From an uncultured beta proteobacterium (GTDB taxonomy: Bacteria; Pseudomonadota; Gammaproteobacteria; Burkholderiales; Burkholderiaceae_B), in contig CAITPF010000459.1 in NCBI GenBank assembly GCA_903894155.1, forward strand, positions 1 to 59,545: a stretch of 59,545 nucleotides of DNA, written 5' to 3'. Shown piece by piece: positions 17,699-26,165 of this stretch (within the stretch, counting starts at the first letter, position 1; each line of letters begins with the position of its first letter). The translations under genes and the position numbers were made by a program. The notes below the pieces were generated by a model. That model worked only from the letters and a program-made list of their open reading frames with translations, was not told where the DNA came from and searched no databases.

Positions 17699-18412
17699 CT
17701 AGCGTCGGTTGCCCATCAGGCGCAGCAGCATCATGAACAGGTTAATGAAGTCGAGGTATAACGTCAGCGCGCCAATCACGACTTTTCGGCCGGTGGTGGT
17801 TTCGTCGTCGTTACTGTCGTAGATTGCCTTGAGGCGCTGGGTATCGTAGGCTGTGAGACCCGCGAAAACGCCGACGCCAATCACGGATATTGTCCAGTCC
17901 AGAGCGCTCGATTTCAGGAACAGGTTGACCAGGCTTGCAATCACAATGCCGACCAAACCCATGAACAGGAACGTGCCGAATCCCGAGAGGTCGCGCTTGG
18001 TGGTATACCCCCAGGCGCTGAGCGCAGCGAAACTTGCTGCCGAGATGAAGAACACTTGCGTAATCGAGGTTTCGGTGTAGACGTGGAAGATGGTGGAGAG
18101 CGATACGCCTACCAGGCCTGCATAGACGAAAAACAACATTCGCGCCGTTTGTGCCGAAAGCGTGTTGATCCGTGCACTGATGAAAAACACCAGTCCCAGC
18201 GGCGCCAGCATGAACACCCACATCAACGGGCTCGCAAGCAGCGCTGGCCCGGTGAATTGAAAGGTCAGCATTGCGACGAGGCCGGTCAGGGCAACGCCCA
18301 TGGCCATGTAATTGTAGATATTCAGCATATAGGCGCGCAGGCCAGCTTCAGCCGCGCCCGAACGATTGCCCGGCGTGCCGGGAATAGCTGCATTTCGATC
18401 AAAATTGGACAT
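17699..18412 (-). CDS. BAX inhibitor-1 family membrane protein (YbhL/YccA type)
   Basis: A 237-residue integral membrane protein with about seven hydrophobic segments and the family C-terminal region containing AYDTQRLK and YLDFINLFMMLLRLMG. Bacterial BI-1 proteins are inner-membrane proteins, some of which act as pH-sensitive calcium leak channels or interact with FtsH; the physiological role here is unknown. The ATG at 18412 is preceded by AGGAAGA and is preferred over an in-frame upstream start at 18484. It is monocistronic in appearance, convergent with the HpcH/CitE gene. It looks like a conserved housekeeping gene rather than part of the catabolic clusters. Confidence 0.93.
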   Translation of the reverse strand: MSNFDRNAAIPGTPGNRSGAAEAGLRAYMLNIYNYMAMGVALTGLVAMLTFQFTGPALLASPLMWVFMLAPLGLVFFISARINTLSAQTARMLFFVYAGLVGVSLSTIFHVYTETSITQVFFISAASFAALSAWGYTTKRDLSGFGTFLFMGLVGIVIASLVNLFLKSSALDWTISVIGVGVFAGLTAYDTQRLKAIYDSNDDETTTGRKVVIGALTLYLDFINLFMMLLRLMGNRR

Positions 18413-18809
18413 CGAATGATTCTTCCTGGTGATGGGTTCCTGACGAACCCACCTTGCGCCGGGTTCGTGGAACAGGCCGGTCAAACAAACCGGTCATGAA
18501 GCTGCTCGGGGGATGATAGCGGAAAAAGAGTGAGGTCTGGCAAGCGGATGCTGATGGATATGTGCTGGATTAACTGTATTGGACGTGACTTGCACGGACG
18601 GTAGCCGTCCGTATTGAACCCGCAACTGCTTCTGCTAATCGCTGTGGCATGGATCGGAGAAGGACGGTCTGCAGCCGCCGAAATCAAGGGGTTGAACTAC
18701 AACAATCGGCCACGAGCGGGCGGACGCATCAACGATTCTGTACGTGCGAGCCTCGCTGGTCGCAGTAGAAGCTCACTAGGTGTCAGCGACTTGCCGCTGG
18801 TTCCTGCGA
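18413..18809. other. Gene-free stretch of about 400 bp with one hairpin
   Basis: No convincing gene is seen. A perfect 8-bp inverted repeat, ACGGACGG-TAG-CCGTCCGT, lies at 18594-18612 without a T run. Short open frames here (for example 18614-18865) have no recognisable protein features. The stretch should hold the promoter of the BI-1 gene and the 3' end signals of the leftward spermidine-synthase-like pair. Confidence 0.5.
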
Positions 18810-20363
18810 TTAATACCCGGCTTCATCCGCCGCGAACCGGCGTCCCAGATGAATCCCGTACTTGAATTCGGTGATCATGTTCTGGTCAGTAATGATTTCA
18901 AGTTTGCGCGGGGTTTTTGCGATGACCTGATCGATGGTCTCGGTCGGCTTGTTGATCAAAGCCGCGATGGCGACCTGATCGCCCTTCGAGTTCGGGTCGA
19001 ATACCGGCACACCATGATCTGTAAGCTCCAGCAGACGCTCTTTCGCCTGCGGGATGCGCGGCAGCAACTCGTGATCGGCGGCATACACAAAGTTGCCGTA
19101 GACGAAGGCGTATTTGAATACCGAGCTGACCGTAAAGAAGGCATCCGGCGACCAAGTCGAATTAAAGGCAAACACGCCATCCGGATTCAGCTTGGCCTTG
19201 ACCATCCGCTCGAAATCCACTGACAGCAGGTTTGTTGCATAGGCACGCCAGTTCCACGTCGTGTTCATCAGGATGAGGTCGAAATGATCTTCGGTCGCAC
19301 GCAAATAGTGCCTTCCATCCGTGATGTGGATGTGTACCCGGGGATCCTCAAAAATTGACTTTAGCCCCGGATAGTTGCGTGTGATGTCGCGGTAGGCGGG
19401 ATTGATCTCGACCACGTCGATCCGCTCAATTTTTGGGTCCATGGTCAGCACCTTCACCCATGCACCAGTCGCAAGCCCGATTACCAGAACCCTTTTCGGG
19501 CTTGGCTTAAGCGCATGCAACAGGTAGGCACGATCCATGCCATTGATGTTTAGGTGCAGATCCGTGGTCGTGTGGCCATCGTAGACGTTGCCGCCGTAGA
19601 CCTTGTCGGCGTTGTTTTCGCCTTTCACGACGTGGATAAGGCCGTGGCGGTTTTCCACCAGATAGCGGATGCTGTCGGGCTTGGCTCCCGTGATCGCATA
19701 TATCAACGCATGGTTGTCTTTATCGATACTGGCCAGCGTGCCGATGCACAGAACGGCCATGACGGCAAAGGCGGCCTTGGTCAACACGCCCCGTCCGGAT
19801 TTGACCCGAAACAACGTGATCGCGGCCAGTGCCAGTGTGCAGGCGGCAATCGCGCGCAGGGCGTTCGCCGAAGAGAGGAAATCCAGTAGCACGAGTCCTG
19901 TGATCAGGGGGCCGGTCGCTGAACCCGCGATGTTGGCAAAGTAAACCGTCGAAACGGATCGTCCAAGGTGGTCGTTGAGCGATGACCCCATGTGGTGAAC
20001 GACGGGAAACAGCACGGATTTGGCGGTGGCCGTGAGGACGATCAGGGCTGAAAGCAACCCTAGCCGCAAGTAGGTCGCTTCAAGCGAGAACAGATGGGGG
20101 AGATACAGCAGCACCCCCAAATCGACCAGTCCTGCAATGAAAAGTGCCCAACCAGCAATGCCGACGATGTTCTTGAACCGCTCGCACGCCTTTTTGCCAA
20201 GATAGGCACCCAGCGCGATGCCGGCAAGGAACATCACCAGAACGTAGGCGAACCCTTGCGGTTTTCCGGCATAAACGAAGCCGACGATACGCACCCAGAC
20301 GATCTCCTGGGAAAGGCTGAGAAACCCCATCGAGAACGACAGCAGAATGGCAAGTAATCTCAT
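18810..20363 (-). CDS. Membrane-anchored spermidine-synthase-like protein (C-terminal partner of a split pair)
   Basis: A 517-residue protein. Residues 1-215 hold about six hydrophobic segments, beginning with SMGFLSLSQEIVWVRIVGF, a motif typical of fused MFS/spermidine synthases. Residues about 235-460 form a spermidine-synthase-like Rossmann domain with the AdoMet loop VLVIGLATGAW (293-302), the acidic IDVVEINP strand (E319) and DGRHYL (D349). The catalytic Asp expected after the next strand (usually I-x-x-D) is Asn in LILMNTTW. Polyamine aminopropyl transfer is therefore doubtful. The start at 20363 overlaps the stop of the upstream gene as ATGA, so the two are translationally coupled. Together they equal one fused family member. 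Confidence 0.85.
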   Translation of the reverse strand: MRLLAILLSFSMGFLSLSQEIVWVRIVGFVYAGKPQGFAYVLVMFLAGIALGAYLGKKACERFKNIVGIAGWALFIAGLVDLGVLLYLPHLFSLEATYLRLGLLSALIVLTATAKSVLFPVVHHMGSSLNDHLGRSVSTVYFANIAGSATGPLITGLVLLDFLSSANALRAIAACTLALAAITLFRVKSGRGVLTKAAFAVMAVLCIGTLASIDKDNHALIYAITGAKPDSIRYLVENRHGLIHVVKGENNADKVYGGNVYDGHTTTDLHLNINGMDRAYLLHALKPSPKRVLVIGLATGAWVKVLTMDPKIERIDVVEINPAYRDITRNYPGLKSIFEDPRVHIHITDGRHYLRATEDHFDLILMNTTWNWRAYATNLLSVDFERMVKAKLNPDGVFAFNSTWSPDAFFTVSSVFKYAFVYGNFVYAADHELLPRIPQAKERLLELTDHGVPVFDPNSKGDQVAIAALINKPTETIDQVIAKTPRKLEIITDQNMITEFKYGIHLGRRFAADEAGY

Positions 20364-20974
20364 TGTTCGCTGCTCAGCAGGAAGTAGACGGTAGCCGCGA
20401 CCAGGATGTTGATGCAGGCCGCCATGTAAATGACGGCATTCAGACCGACATAGTTGAACAGGATAAAACTGGTGACGAGCGCGCCGAACATGGCCCCGAC
20501 TGTGTTGATCGAGTAGAGCCATCCCGTGGAGCGGCCCACGTTGCGCCAGGTGCGTGTCAGGTGAACGATCAGGATCGGCAGCGTCGCGCCCATCAGCGAG
20601 GTGGGAATGAGCACCAGCAGGAAATTGACCACACCGATGACAAAGATCGACTGATCGTAAAACGCGTCGCTGGCCCAGCGCAAGACGAAGGGGCTGAGAA
20701 ACCCGAAGATGCCGATGCTGGCTTCGCTGAGCGCAAACAGCAGGAGCGCGTGGCTGGGATGGCGATCAACGATCCGCCCGCCCGCGATGGCTCCGATGCC
20801 AAGTCCGAGCATGAAAGCCGAGACGATGACGGTGACCGAAACGAGGTCAATGCCAAAGGCCGAGAACAAAATGCGCTGCCACGCCACCTGATAAATAAGG
20901 CCTGCGCCCCCTGAAAGAAAGAACGCAAAACTTAGGATTGGAAGTTGGGTAGCAAAACGGTTGTTTGGTTGCAT
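20360..20974 (-). CDS. Six-TM membrane protein, N-terminal half of a fused MFS/spermidine-synthase family protein
   Basis: A 204-residue, strongly hydrophobic protein. It begins with the segment LSGGAGLIYQVAWQRIL, which is the hallmark opening of fused MFS/spermidine synthases, and continues with LMGATLPIL and the GWLYSINTVGAMFGA segment. In most relatives this half is joined to a second transmembrane block plus a spermidine-synthase domain. Here those parts are encoded by the next gene, whose ATG overlaps this TGA. The function of the family is poorly known. Low GC content relative to neighbours is evident by eye. A true split gene is favoured over a frameshift because the overlap is an exact ATGA and both products are complete domains. 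Confidence 0.82.
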   Translation of the reverse strand: MQPNNRFATQLPILSFAFFLSGGAGLIYQVAWQRILFSAFGIDLVSVTVIVSAFMLGLGIGAIAGGRIVDRHPSHALLLFALSEASIGIFGFLSPFVLRWASDAFYDQSIFVIGVVNFLLVLIPTSLMGATLPILIVHLTRTWRNVGRSTGWLYSINTVGAMFGALVTSFILFNYVGLNAVIYMAACINILVAATVYFLLSSEQ

Positions 20975-21303
20975 CTGATCAAGATTTTGGTGCCTGGCGC
21001 AAGCACCAATAGTTAAATATTCGTTAATTCTAGATCGTGTAACGTAAGGTAACAGGGAATCGGCAAATGCGACGCGTTAACGAACTGAATTTCGGCGAAT
21101 GCATACTTTGACTTTGAAATCACTCAACGAAGAAAGCCACGTGAGTAGCTTATCAATATGGCAAGCGACTCGATTGCTGAACACTGGATTGATGTGTCCG
21201 GCCAATTCGGTGGGAGGCCATCGACTAGCGAAAAGTGCGAGATCTTTCAATTTTGGCTGGCAGACTGCGTAGACCGCTTGGGGTTGAGTCCGACCCTCTA
21301 TAT
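20975..21303. other. AT-rich intergenic stretch of about 330 bp
   Basis: No confident gene. The stretch is AT-rich near 21010-21050, where a promoter for the leftward membrane-protein pair probably lies. A short reverse-strand frame (21077-21334) ends in a segment faintly like the C-terminus of HigA-type antitoxins, but it overlaps the J-domain gene end and lacks a helix-turn-helix, so it is not called. Confidence 0.4.
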
Positions 21304-22362
21304 TTAAACGAATTCTGCCTGTTCTTTCAGCCATCTTTTCAGGCCAGCACTGGTGGTCATGGTGACCATGTCTGCTTTGAGATCATTGATGTTGCTTTGC
21401 AAATCGCGCTGAGTCTTGGTCAGATGCAATTTCAGCAAGGGCGCCGTGATCGATACGGCGGATGGCAGAACGAACTCGGCAACCGTTTCGATCTCCAGAT
21501 CGCGATGGGCTCTTTGCAGGTGATGCAGTTTTTGCTGCAACAGGAGGGAAAGCGCAGAAATTCTATCTGCAGCCAGGCTGGCTGAAATTTGTGCTTCGCT
21601 TAAATTGGCTTTCATTTGCAATTGCAAAAGTGCAAATAAATCTCCGCTGCTATAGGCCGTATTGGCCGCGCTCATTAATTTTGTTTTTTGCGACCTTTTT
21701 GACGGATCGATTTCACGATCCGGGTGTAAAGCACTGGCGAGTTGCCGATAGATTGCACGCAGGCTTTCCTTGGTGCCAAATGCAAGGGCATCCAGTCCAG
21801 AGTCGGATGCAGATTTACCAGATCGCTTGCGTCGCTTCTCTTTGACTTTTTCGCGCGCCTGCGCTTGTTTGCGCATGCGTTCAATGCCGGCGTGCAGTAC
21901 GTCATCAATGTTGTCGAACGCCTCTTCGCCGTCCAGCGACTCGCCCATCATTTGCTCAAAGTACGCTTTTGCCTCTTCGGCTTGCGCTTTTTCGATTTCG
22001 GTCAGCGTTTCTTCAGAGTGCTTGTCATGCAAGATGCGCATGTCATCGTCGCCTTGCATCGCAAAATCTTTGGCGGTTCGACAGATCGTGCGTTTTAACA
22101 AACGTTGCTGCTTGGCGGAAAGCGCAAACTCGGTGAGTTTGTTATCCAGCATGACCACGATGGCTCGCTTTAGTCCTGCCTGACGCTGTTGTAGTGGTCT
22201 GATGACACCCCAGTATGTCACGCGATAATGATCCACCAGGGCACGTAAGGCAGTGGTCTTATCCGAGAATGCTTTTGCATCGTCAATGAGGGCAAAGAAC
22301 GCTAAATGTTCGGGACTGATTGGGCCGGTGGTCTGGCGGGTCGTGATAACGCGACTAGTCAT
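21304..22362 (-). CDS. J-domain (DnaJ-like) protein
   Basis: A 352-residue cytosolic protein, not closely recognised. A J-domain-like segment lies around residues 195-250: ESLRAIYRQLASALHPDRE contains the invariant HPD tripeptide, followed by a helix with MSAANTAYSSGD. J-domains stimulate DnaK ATPase, so it is probably a specialised Hsp70 co-chaperone. The N-terminal part has a charged, probably coiled-coil region (about 105-185) rich in Glu, Lys and Arg (EKVKEKRRKR); the C-terminal 90 residues are helical with heptad-like Leu. The gene is clearly more AT-rich than the flanking catabolic genes. It stands alone, 188 bp from the next Bug gene. The client is unknown. Confidence 0.72.
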   Translation of the reverse strand: MTSRVITTRQTTGPISPEHLAFFALIDDAKAFSDKTTALRALVDHYRVTYWGVIRPLQQRQAGLKRAIVVMLDNKLTEFALSAKQQRLLKRTICRTAKDFAMQGDDDMRILHDKHSEETLTEIEKAQAEEAKAYFEQMMGESLDGEEAFDNIDDVLHAGIERMRKQAQAREKVKEKRRKRSGKSASDSGLDALAFGTKESLRAIYRQLASALHPDREIDPSKRSQKTKLMSAANTAYSSGDLFALLQLQMKANLSEAQISASLAADRISALSLLLQQKLHHLQRAHRDLEIETVAEFVLPSAVSITAPLLKLHLTKTQRDLQSNINDLKADMVTMTTSAGLKRWLKEQAEFV

Positions 22363-22550
22363 TCAAACTTTACACAAGGTGTTTTTGTAATTTGGGTCAC
22401 TTTTTTTGATCAATGCGATGCTCGAGAGACCAACAGGATACTAGACAGGCAAGCGTTACCGCTGACGGTTCCGTGAATTTTGGGCTTCCTCAGGGCAATC
22501 TTGGTTCCTTTCTCGTGTTCTGTTGTGTTCTCGAGAGCGAAGTCTGGTTG

Positions 22551-23570
22551 TTATTCAACCTCTACCTTTGACTGCGCGATCAGCGTTTTCCACTTTTCAC
22601 GTTCCGACTGCGCCATTTCCTTCAACCCCTGCGGCGTGCCCGTGCGCGCCTCGACGCCGTAACCGAGCACTTTCTCGGCCACGTCCGGCCGGGCCATCGC
22701 CTTGTTCATAACGCTGTTGATGCGATCCACGATGGCATCCGGGGTGCCGGCCGGGGCCAGCATGGCGAACCAGCCCGTCACCTCGAAGCGCTTGAGGCCC
22801 GAACCCTCGGGCGCCGCTTCTGCAACGGTGGGAACGTCAGGGTAGCGGCTCGCACGCGTCGCCGTTGAAACCGCCAGCGCGCGCAATTTGCCGGAACCCG
22901 CGTGCTGCATGCCCGTCATGTCGCTGAACATCATCGAGATCTGCCCGCCCATCAGGTCCGCGAGCGCGGGCGCGGATCCCTTGTAGGGCACGTGGACCAT
23001 CTTTACGCCTGCAAGGGTCTGGAAGAGTTCGCCGGCCAGGTGGCTCGCGCTTCCATTGCCATAGGAGCCGAAGTTGAGTTCGCCCGGCTTGGACTTGATC
23101 CACTCCACAAGCTGCGCGACGTTGCCCGCCGGAGATTGCGCGTTGACCAGCAAAGGCAGCGGTGTCCAGGCAACCAGACCCACCGGGGCGAAATCGCGCT
23201 CGGGATCGTAAGACAGTTTGTACAGGAGCGGATTGATCACGTGGGTGCTCGACGCCGCCAAAAGGAGTGTGTAGCCATCCGGCGCGGCTTTGGCGACCGC
23301 ATCGGAGCCGAGCGCCCCGCCGCCGCCAGCCTTGTTGTCGATGATGACCGATTGGCCGAATTCTTCGCTCATCGCCGCGGCGAGCGTGCGCCCGAGCAGG
23401 TCGGAAACCCCGCCGGGCGGGTAGGGGACCACCACGCGGATCGGGCGACTCGGGTAAGGCTGCCCTTGCGCCAGCGCTTTTCCGTCGACGACCAGACTGA
23501 GCCAAAATGACGCAAAAAGCATGGCCGCTCGTCGCCAGTACCACCGTGCCGATGATTGTCCGAAGCGCAT
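22551..23570 (-). CDS. Bug family solute receptor (4 of 11)
   Basis: A 339-residue Bug receptor with a long signal region ending near GKALAQGQPYPSRP. Landmarks: IRVVVPYPPGGVSDLLGR, VIIDNKAGGGG, PDGYTLL, FGSYGNGSASHLAGELF and VPYKGSAPAL. GAGGGAGACAAG precedes the ATG at 23570. It is divergent from an SDR gene, with 113 bp between the two starts that must contain both promoters; a GGTGCACC palindrome lies there at 23654. The neighbouring SDR and TcuA-like dehydrogenase suggest that the ligand is a carboxylate substrate of that pathway. Confidence 0.93.
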   Translation of the reverse strand: MRFGQSSARWYWRRAAMLFASFWLSLVVDGKALAQGQPYPSRPIRVVVPYPPGGVSDLLGRTLAAAMSEEFGQSVIIDNKAGGGGALGSDAVAKAAPDGYTLLLAASSTHVINPLLYKLSYDPERDFAPVGLVAWTPLPLLVNAQSPAGNVAQLVEWIKSKPGELNFGSYGNGSASHLAGELFQTLAGVKMVHVPYKGSAPALADLMGGQISMMFSDMTGMQHAGSGKLRALAVSTATRASRYPDVPTVAEAAPEGSGLKRFEVTGWFAMLAPAGTPDAIVDRINSVMNKAMARPDVAEKVLGYGVEARTGTPQGLKEMAQSEREKWKTLIAQSKVEVE

Positions 23571-23683
23571 GTTCTTGTCTCCCTCTGGAACAACTTCATT
23601 TTTTTGATCTTTCGTTGTACCTTAGCTTCGACCTGACGTGTACCCCCGCTGGCGGTGCACCATAACAACGAGTGGGGACAAAG

Positions 23684-24454
23684 ATGCGCTTAACAGGGCG
23701 TGCAGCGATTGTGACGGGTGCCGCCGGGGGGCTGGGCAGTGAGATCTGCCGCCGGTTCGCAGCGGAAGGCGCCAGCGTCTGCCTGGTCGACCGCGTCGAT
23801 ACAAGCGTGACCATGTCTTGCCTGCAAGGCGTCGACCCCGCGCAACAATTCATCGGCGCGCGCGCCGACGTGTCGGACAGCGTCGACGTCGCCGCGCTGG
23901 TCGAGCGCGCGATGGCCGCGTTCGGACGCATCGATCTCCTGGTCAACGTCGCCGGGATCAGTTCTCACGGATCGTCCGACGACGTCACGGAGGCCGTCTG
24001 GGATGAAGTCCTGAAGATCAATCTCAAGAGCGTATTCCTGTGCTGCAAGGCCGTGCTGCCGCATATGCGGGAGCGCCGCTATGGCCGGATTGTCAATATC
24101 GGCTCGGTGCTCGGCAAGAACGGCGGCAACCCGCGCCCGTGGATCGACAAGGGCGAGCAGACCCGCGCGGGAAGCCTGGCCTACGGCGCCTCAAAAGCGG
24201 GCGTGCATGCGGTGACGATGTACCTGGCCAAGGAAAACGCGTCCGACGGCATTACCGTCAATTGCGTGGCCCCGGGGCCGATCGCTACCCACATGACGCG
24301 AAATTTTTCACAGACGCTGCGTAACCTGTTGCCCGTCGGGCGCATGGGTACGCCCGAGGATGTCGCCGATGCGGTGGCTTACCTTGCGGGCGAGCAGGCC
24401 GGGTTCGTCACCGGCGAGGTGCTCGACGTCAACGGAGGGCTCTGGGGCGACTGA
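23684..24454 (+). CDS. Short-chain dehydrogenase/reductase (SDR) family oxidoreductase
   Basis: A 256-residue classical SDR: NAD(P)-binding TGAAGGLG (11-18), acidic ADVSD, NVAGISS, active-site Ser141, Tyr167 and Lys171 in YGASK, and the C-terminal GEVLDVNGG. The Ser-to-Tyr distance is 26 residues, about twice the usual, because of an insertion containing NGGNPRPWID. That could form part of the substrate pocket. The ATG at 23684 follows GTGGGGACAAAG; an in-frame GTG at 23672 is less likely. Its stop is followed by a 14-bp tandem repeat and then the TcuA-like dehydrogenase, on the same strand. It probably acts on a hydroxy or keto acid of the same pathway. Confidence 0.92.
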   Translation: MRLTGRAAIVTGAAGGLGSEICRRFAAEGASVCLVDRVDTSVTMSCLQGVDPAQQFIGARADVSDSVDVAALVERAMAAFGRIDLLVNVAGISSHGSSDDVTEAVWDEVLKINLKSVFLCCKAVLPHMRERRYGRIVNIGSVLGKNGGNPRPWIDKGEQTRAGSLAYGASKAGVHAVTMYLAKENASDGITVNCVAPGPIATHMTRNFSQTLRNLLPVGRMGTPEDVADAVAYLAGEQAGFVTGEVLDVNGGLWGD

Positions 24455-24530
24455 TGCGTGTGCGTTGCAGTCAACCGATCAAAAGGGCAACGCAACAAGA
24501 GGCCATGACATTGCGTCAAGCCCTTCACGG

Positions 24531-24642
24531 GCAACGCATGAGGGGCGACGCAAAAGCTGCAACGCAAAAGGTGCAACGCAAAAGGTGCAACTCAAGAGGG
24601 GCAACGCAAAAGCTGCAACGCAAAAGGTGCAACGCATCAGGG
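24531..24642 (+). repeat. Tandem array of eight 14-bp units
   Basis: Eight head-to-tail 14-bp units start at 24531, 24545, 24559, 24573, 24587, 24601, 24615 and 24629; the consensus is GCAACGCAAAAGGT. Four units are identical and the rest differ at 1-4 positions. Degenerate copies flank it (24486-24500 and 24643-24650). The array ends about 30 nt before the ribosome-binding site of the TcuA-like dehydrogenase. Fourteen bp is not a multiple of three, which fits a non-coding leader. There are no spacers, so it is not a CRISPR. Confidence 0.9.
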
Positions 24643-24671
24643 ACAACGATTCACTGCGGGAGGAAGGGCAA

Positions 24672-26153
24672 GTGTCAGTATCGGAAAATCAGTACGACGT
24701 AGTTGTGGTGGGCTGCGGGATCGCGGGGCTTTCCGCCGCCGTGGCCGCGCAGGAGGGCGGGGCGCGCGTCTGTGTTCTGGAGCGATCCGTGTTCGAGGAG
24801 CGCGGGGGCAACACGCGCTACACCGGCGCCTGGCTCCGGATGAAAACCGAATCCGCGGTCACCGATGACTTCGAGGAGCATTTCGCCGAGAACTCCGGGG
24901 GTTACCTCGACCCGGCCCTGACCTCAGAGGTCGTCCATGACCCGAGTCACTGGCCGGCATCACTGAAGGCGCTGAGCTTCGTCGACCCGAACGTGATCGC
25001 GACCCTGGCCGAGAATGCGCCCCAGACGCTTGCATGGTTGACCGGGTTCGGCGTGCGCTTCCAGCAGCTCGAGGTGCCGTTTCCGACTTCGCGACAGCCG
25101 CGCTGGGCTCCCAGCGGAGGCGGGCTTGCTTTGATCGAGGCGCTTGCCAGGCGCTTTGAGGACAACGGTGGAACCATCGTCTATGAAACAGCGGCGCAAA
25201 GCCTCATCCAGGACGACGAAAACCGCGTGATCGGGGTCAGGGCGGTCGGCCCGGGCAACCGACCAGTCCAGTTTCGCGGCAATGCGGTCGTTCTCGGTTG
25301 CGGCGGGTTCCAGGGCAACGCAGAGATGCTCACGCGCTACATCGGGCCTCGCGCGCTCTACCTTCGCACCATGTCGGTCGGTTGCCACGCCAACAAAGGC
25401 GAGGGGATCCGCATGGCGCTCGACATCGGCGCGGCGCCTTGCGGGGATTTCGGCAGCTGGCATGCATCGCCTGCCGATCCGCGCTCGAATCGCCCGGGCC
25501 CGTCGATGTATGTCTACCCTTATGGCGTACTGGTCAATCTCAACGGCCAGCGCTTCGTTGACGAAGGCCCGGGGCATACGGATGCGACCTATGAAAGCGT
25601 GACGCGGGAAATCTATGCGCAACCCAAGGGGATTGCCTACGTGATCCTCGATGCTGGCTTGCAGGATGTACCGAACCTGTCGGTCGCGATCCGCACGGAG
25701 CAGCCAGCGATCGAGGCCCCGACGCTCGCCGAACTGGCCGTGAAGCTCGAGATCGCCCCAGAAGTGCTTGAGCGCACCATCAGCGAGTACAACGCCGCCT
25801 GCCGCCCGGGGTTATTTGACCCGCGCGCGCTCGACGGCTTGCGCACCGAGGGGATCACGCCCAGGAAGTCGAACTGGGCGCGTCCGATCGCGCGCGGGCC
25901 CTTCAAGGCCTACCCGATCATCTCGACCATCGTGTTCACGTTCGGGGGATTGAAGGTCAACACGCGTGCCCAGGTCCTCAACACGCAGGGCGAGGTGATC
26001 GGCGGTCTGTATGCGGCCGGCGAGACGATGGGGATTTATTACGGCACCTATACGGGCGCGACTTCGGTCATGAAGGGCGCGGTGTTCGGACGGATCGCCG
26101 GATCCGATGCCGCCAGCCGTCTGGCGTCGGCCGGCGCTGCCGAAAATAACTGA
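24672..26153 (+). CDS. FAD-dependent dehydrogenase, TcuA/fumarate-reductase flavoprotein family
   Basis: A 493-residue flavoprotein. The N-terminal dinucleotide fold is YDVVVVGCGIAGLSAA, followed by the FAD-contacting VLERSVFEERGGNTRYT. This RGGNTR segment and the length match tricarballylate dehydrogenase TcuA/CobZ-like proteins. The C-terminal FAD region is FTFGGLKVN ... GLYAAGETMG. TcuA oxidises tricarballylate to cis-aconitate; here the substrate can only be inferred as a polycarboxylate. The start is a GTG at 24672 preceded by GGGAGGAAGGG; the frame is open further upstream through the 14-bp repeat, but that sequence is repeat-derived. It is followed closely by two Bug receptors and an MmgE/PrpD gene. 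Confidence 0.88.
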   Translation: MSVSENQYDVVVVGCGIAGLSAAVAAQEGGARVCVLERSVFEERGGNTRYTGAWLRMKTESAVTDDFEEHFAENSGGYLDPALTSEVVHDPSHWPASLKALSFVDPNVIATLAENAPQTLAWLTGFGVRFQQLEVPFPTSRQPRWAPSGGGLALIEALARRFEDNGGTIVYETAAQSLIQDDENRVIGVRAVGPGNRPVQFRGNAVVLGCGGFQGNAEMLTRYIGPRALYLRTMSVGCHANKGEGIRMALDIGAAPCGDFGSWHASPADPRSNRPGPSMYVYPYGVLVNLNGQRFVDEGPGHTDATYESVTREIYAQPKGIAYVILDAGLQDVPNLSVAIRTEQPAIEAPTLAELAVKLEIAPEVLERTISEYNAACRPGLFDPRALDGLRTEGITPRKSNWARPIARGPFKAYPIISTIVFTFGGLKVNTRAQVLNTQGEVIGGLYAAGETMGIYYGTYTGATSVMKGAVFGRIAGSDAASRLASAGAAENN

Positions 26154-26165
26154 TCAGGGGGCACC

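Noticed and set aside
18614-18865. Short plus-strand frame downstream of the spermidine-synthase-like gene
   Set aside because: Low-complexity basic content, overlaps the end of the real reverse gene, no ribosome site.
20340-20380. Frameshift in a fused MFS/spermidine synthase
   Set aside because: The junction is an exact ATGA overlap with a good second start and both products end or begin at domain borders, so a natural split is preferred; a read-level check would settle it.
21077-21334. Reverse frame whose end faintly resembles a HigA-type antitoxin C-terminus
   Set aside because: Only the last 25 residues look plausible; helix-turn-helix is absent, and it overlaps the J-domain gene. Could be a relic at most.
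23640-23670. Operator palindrome GGTGCACC upstream of the SDR
   Set aside because: Eight-bp palindromes are common by chance at this GC content; no second copy was seen to support it.
24531-24642. Possible CRISPR array
   Set aside because: Units are directly adjacent with no spacers, and 14 bp is too short for CRISPR repeats.
24454-24702. Small frame translating the 14-bp repeat array
   Set aside because: Composition comes from the repeat itself; overlaps the real GTG start of the dehydrogenase; no independent ribosome site.
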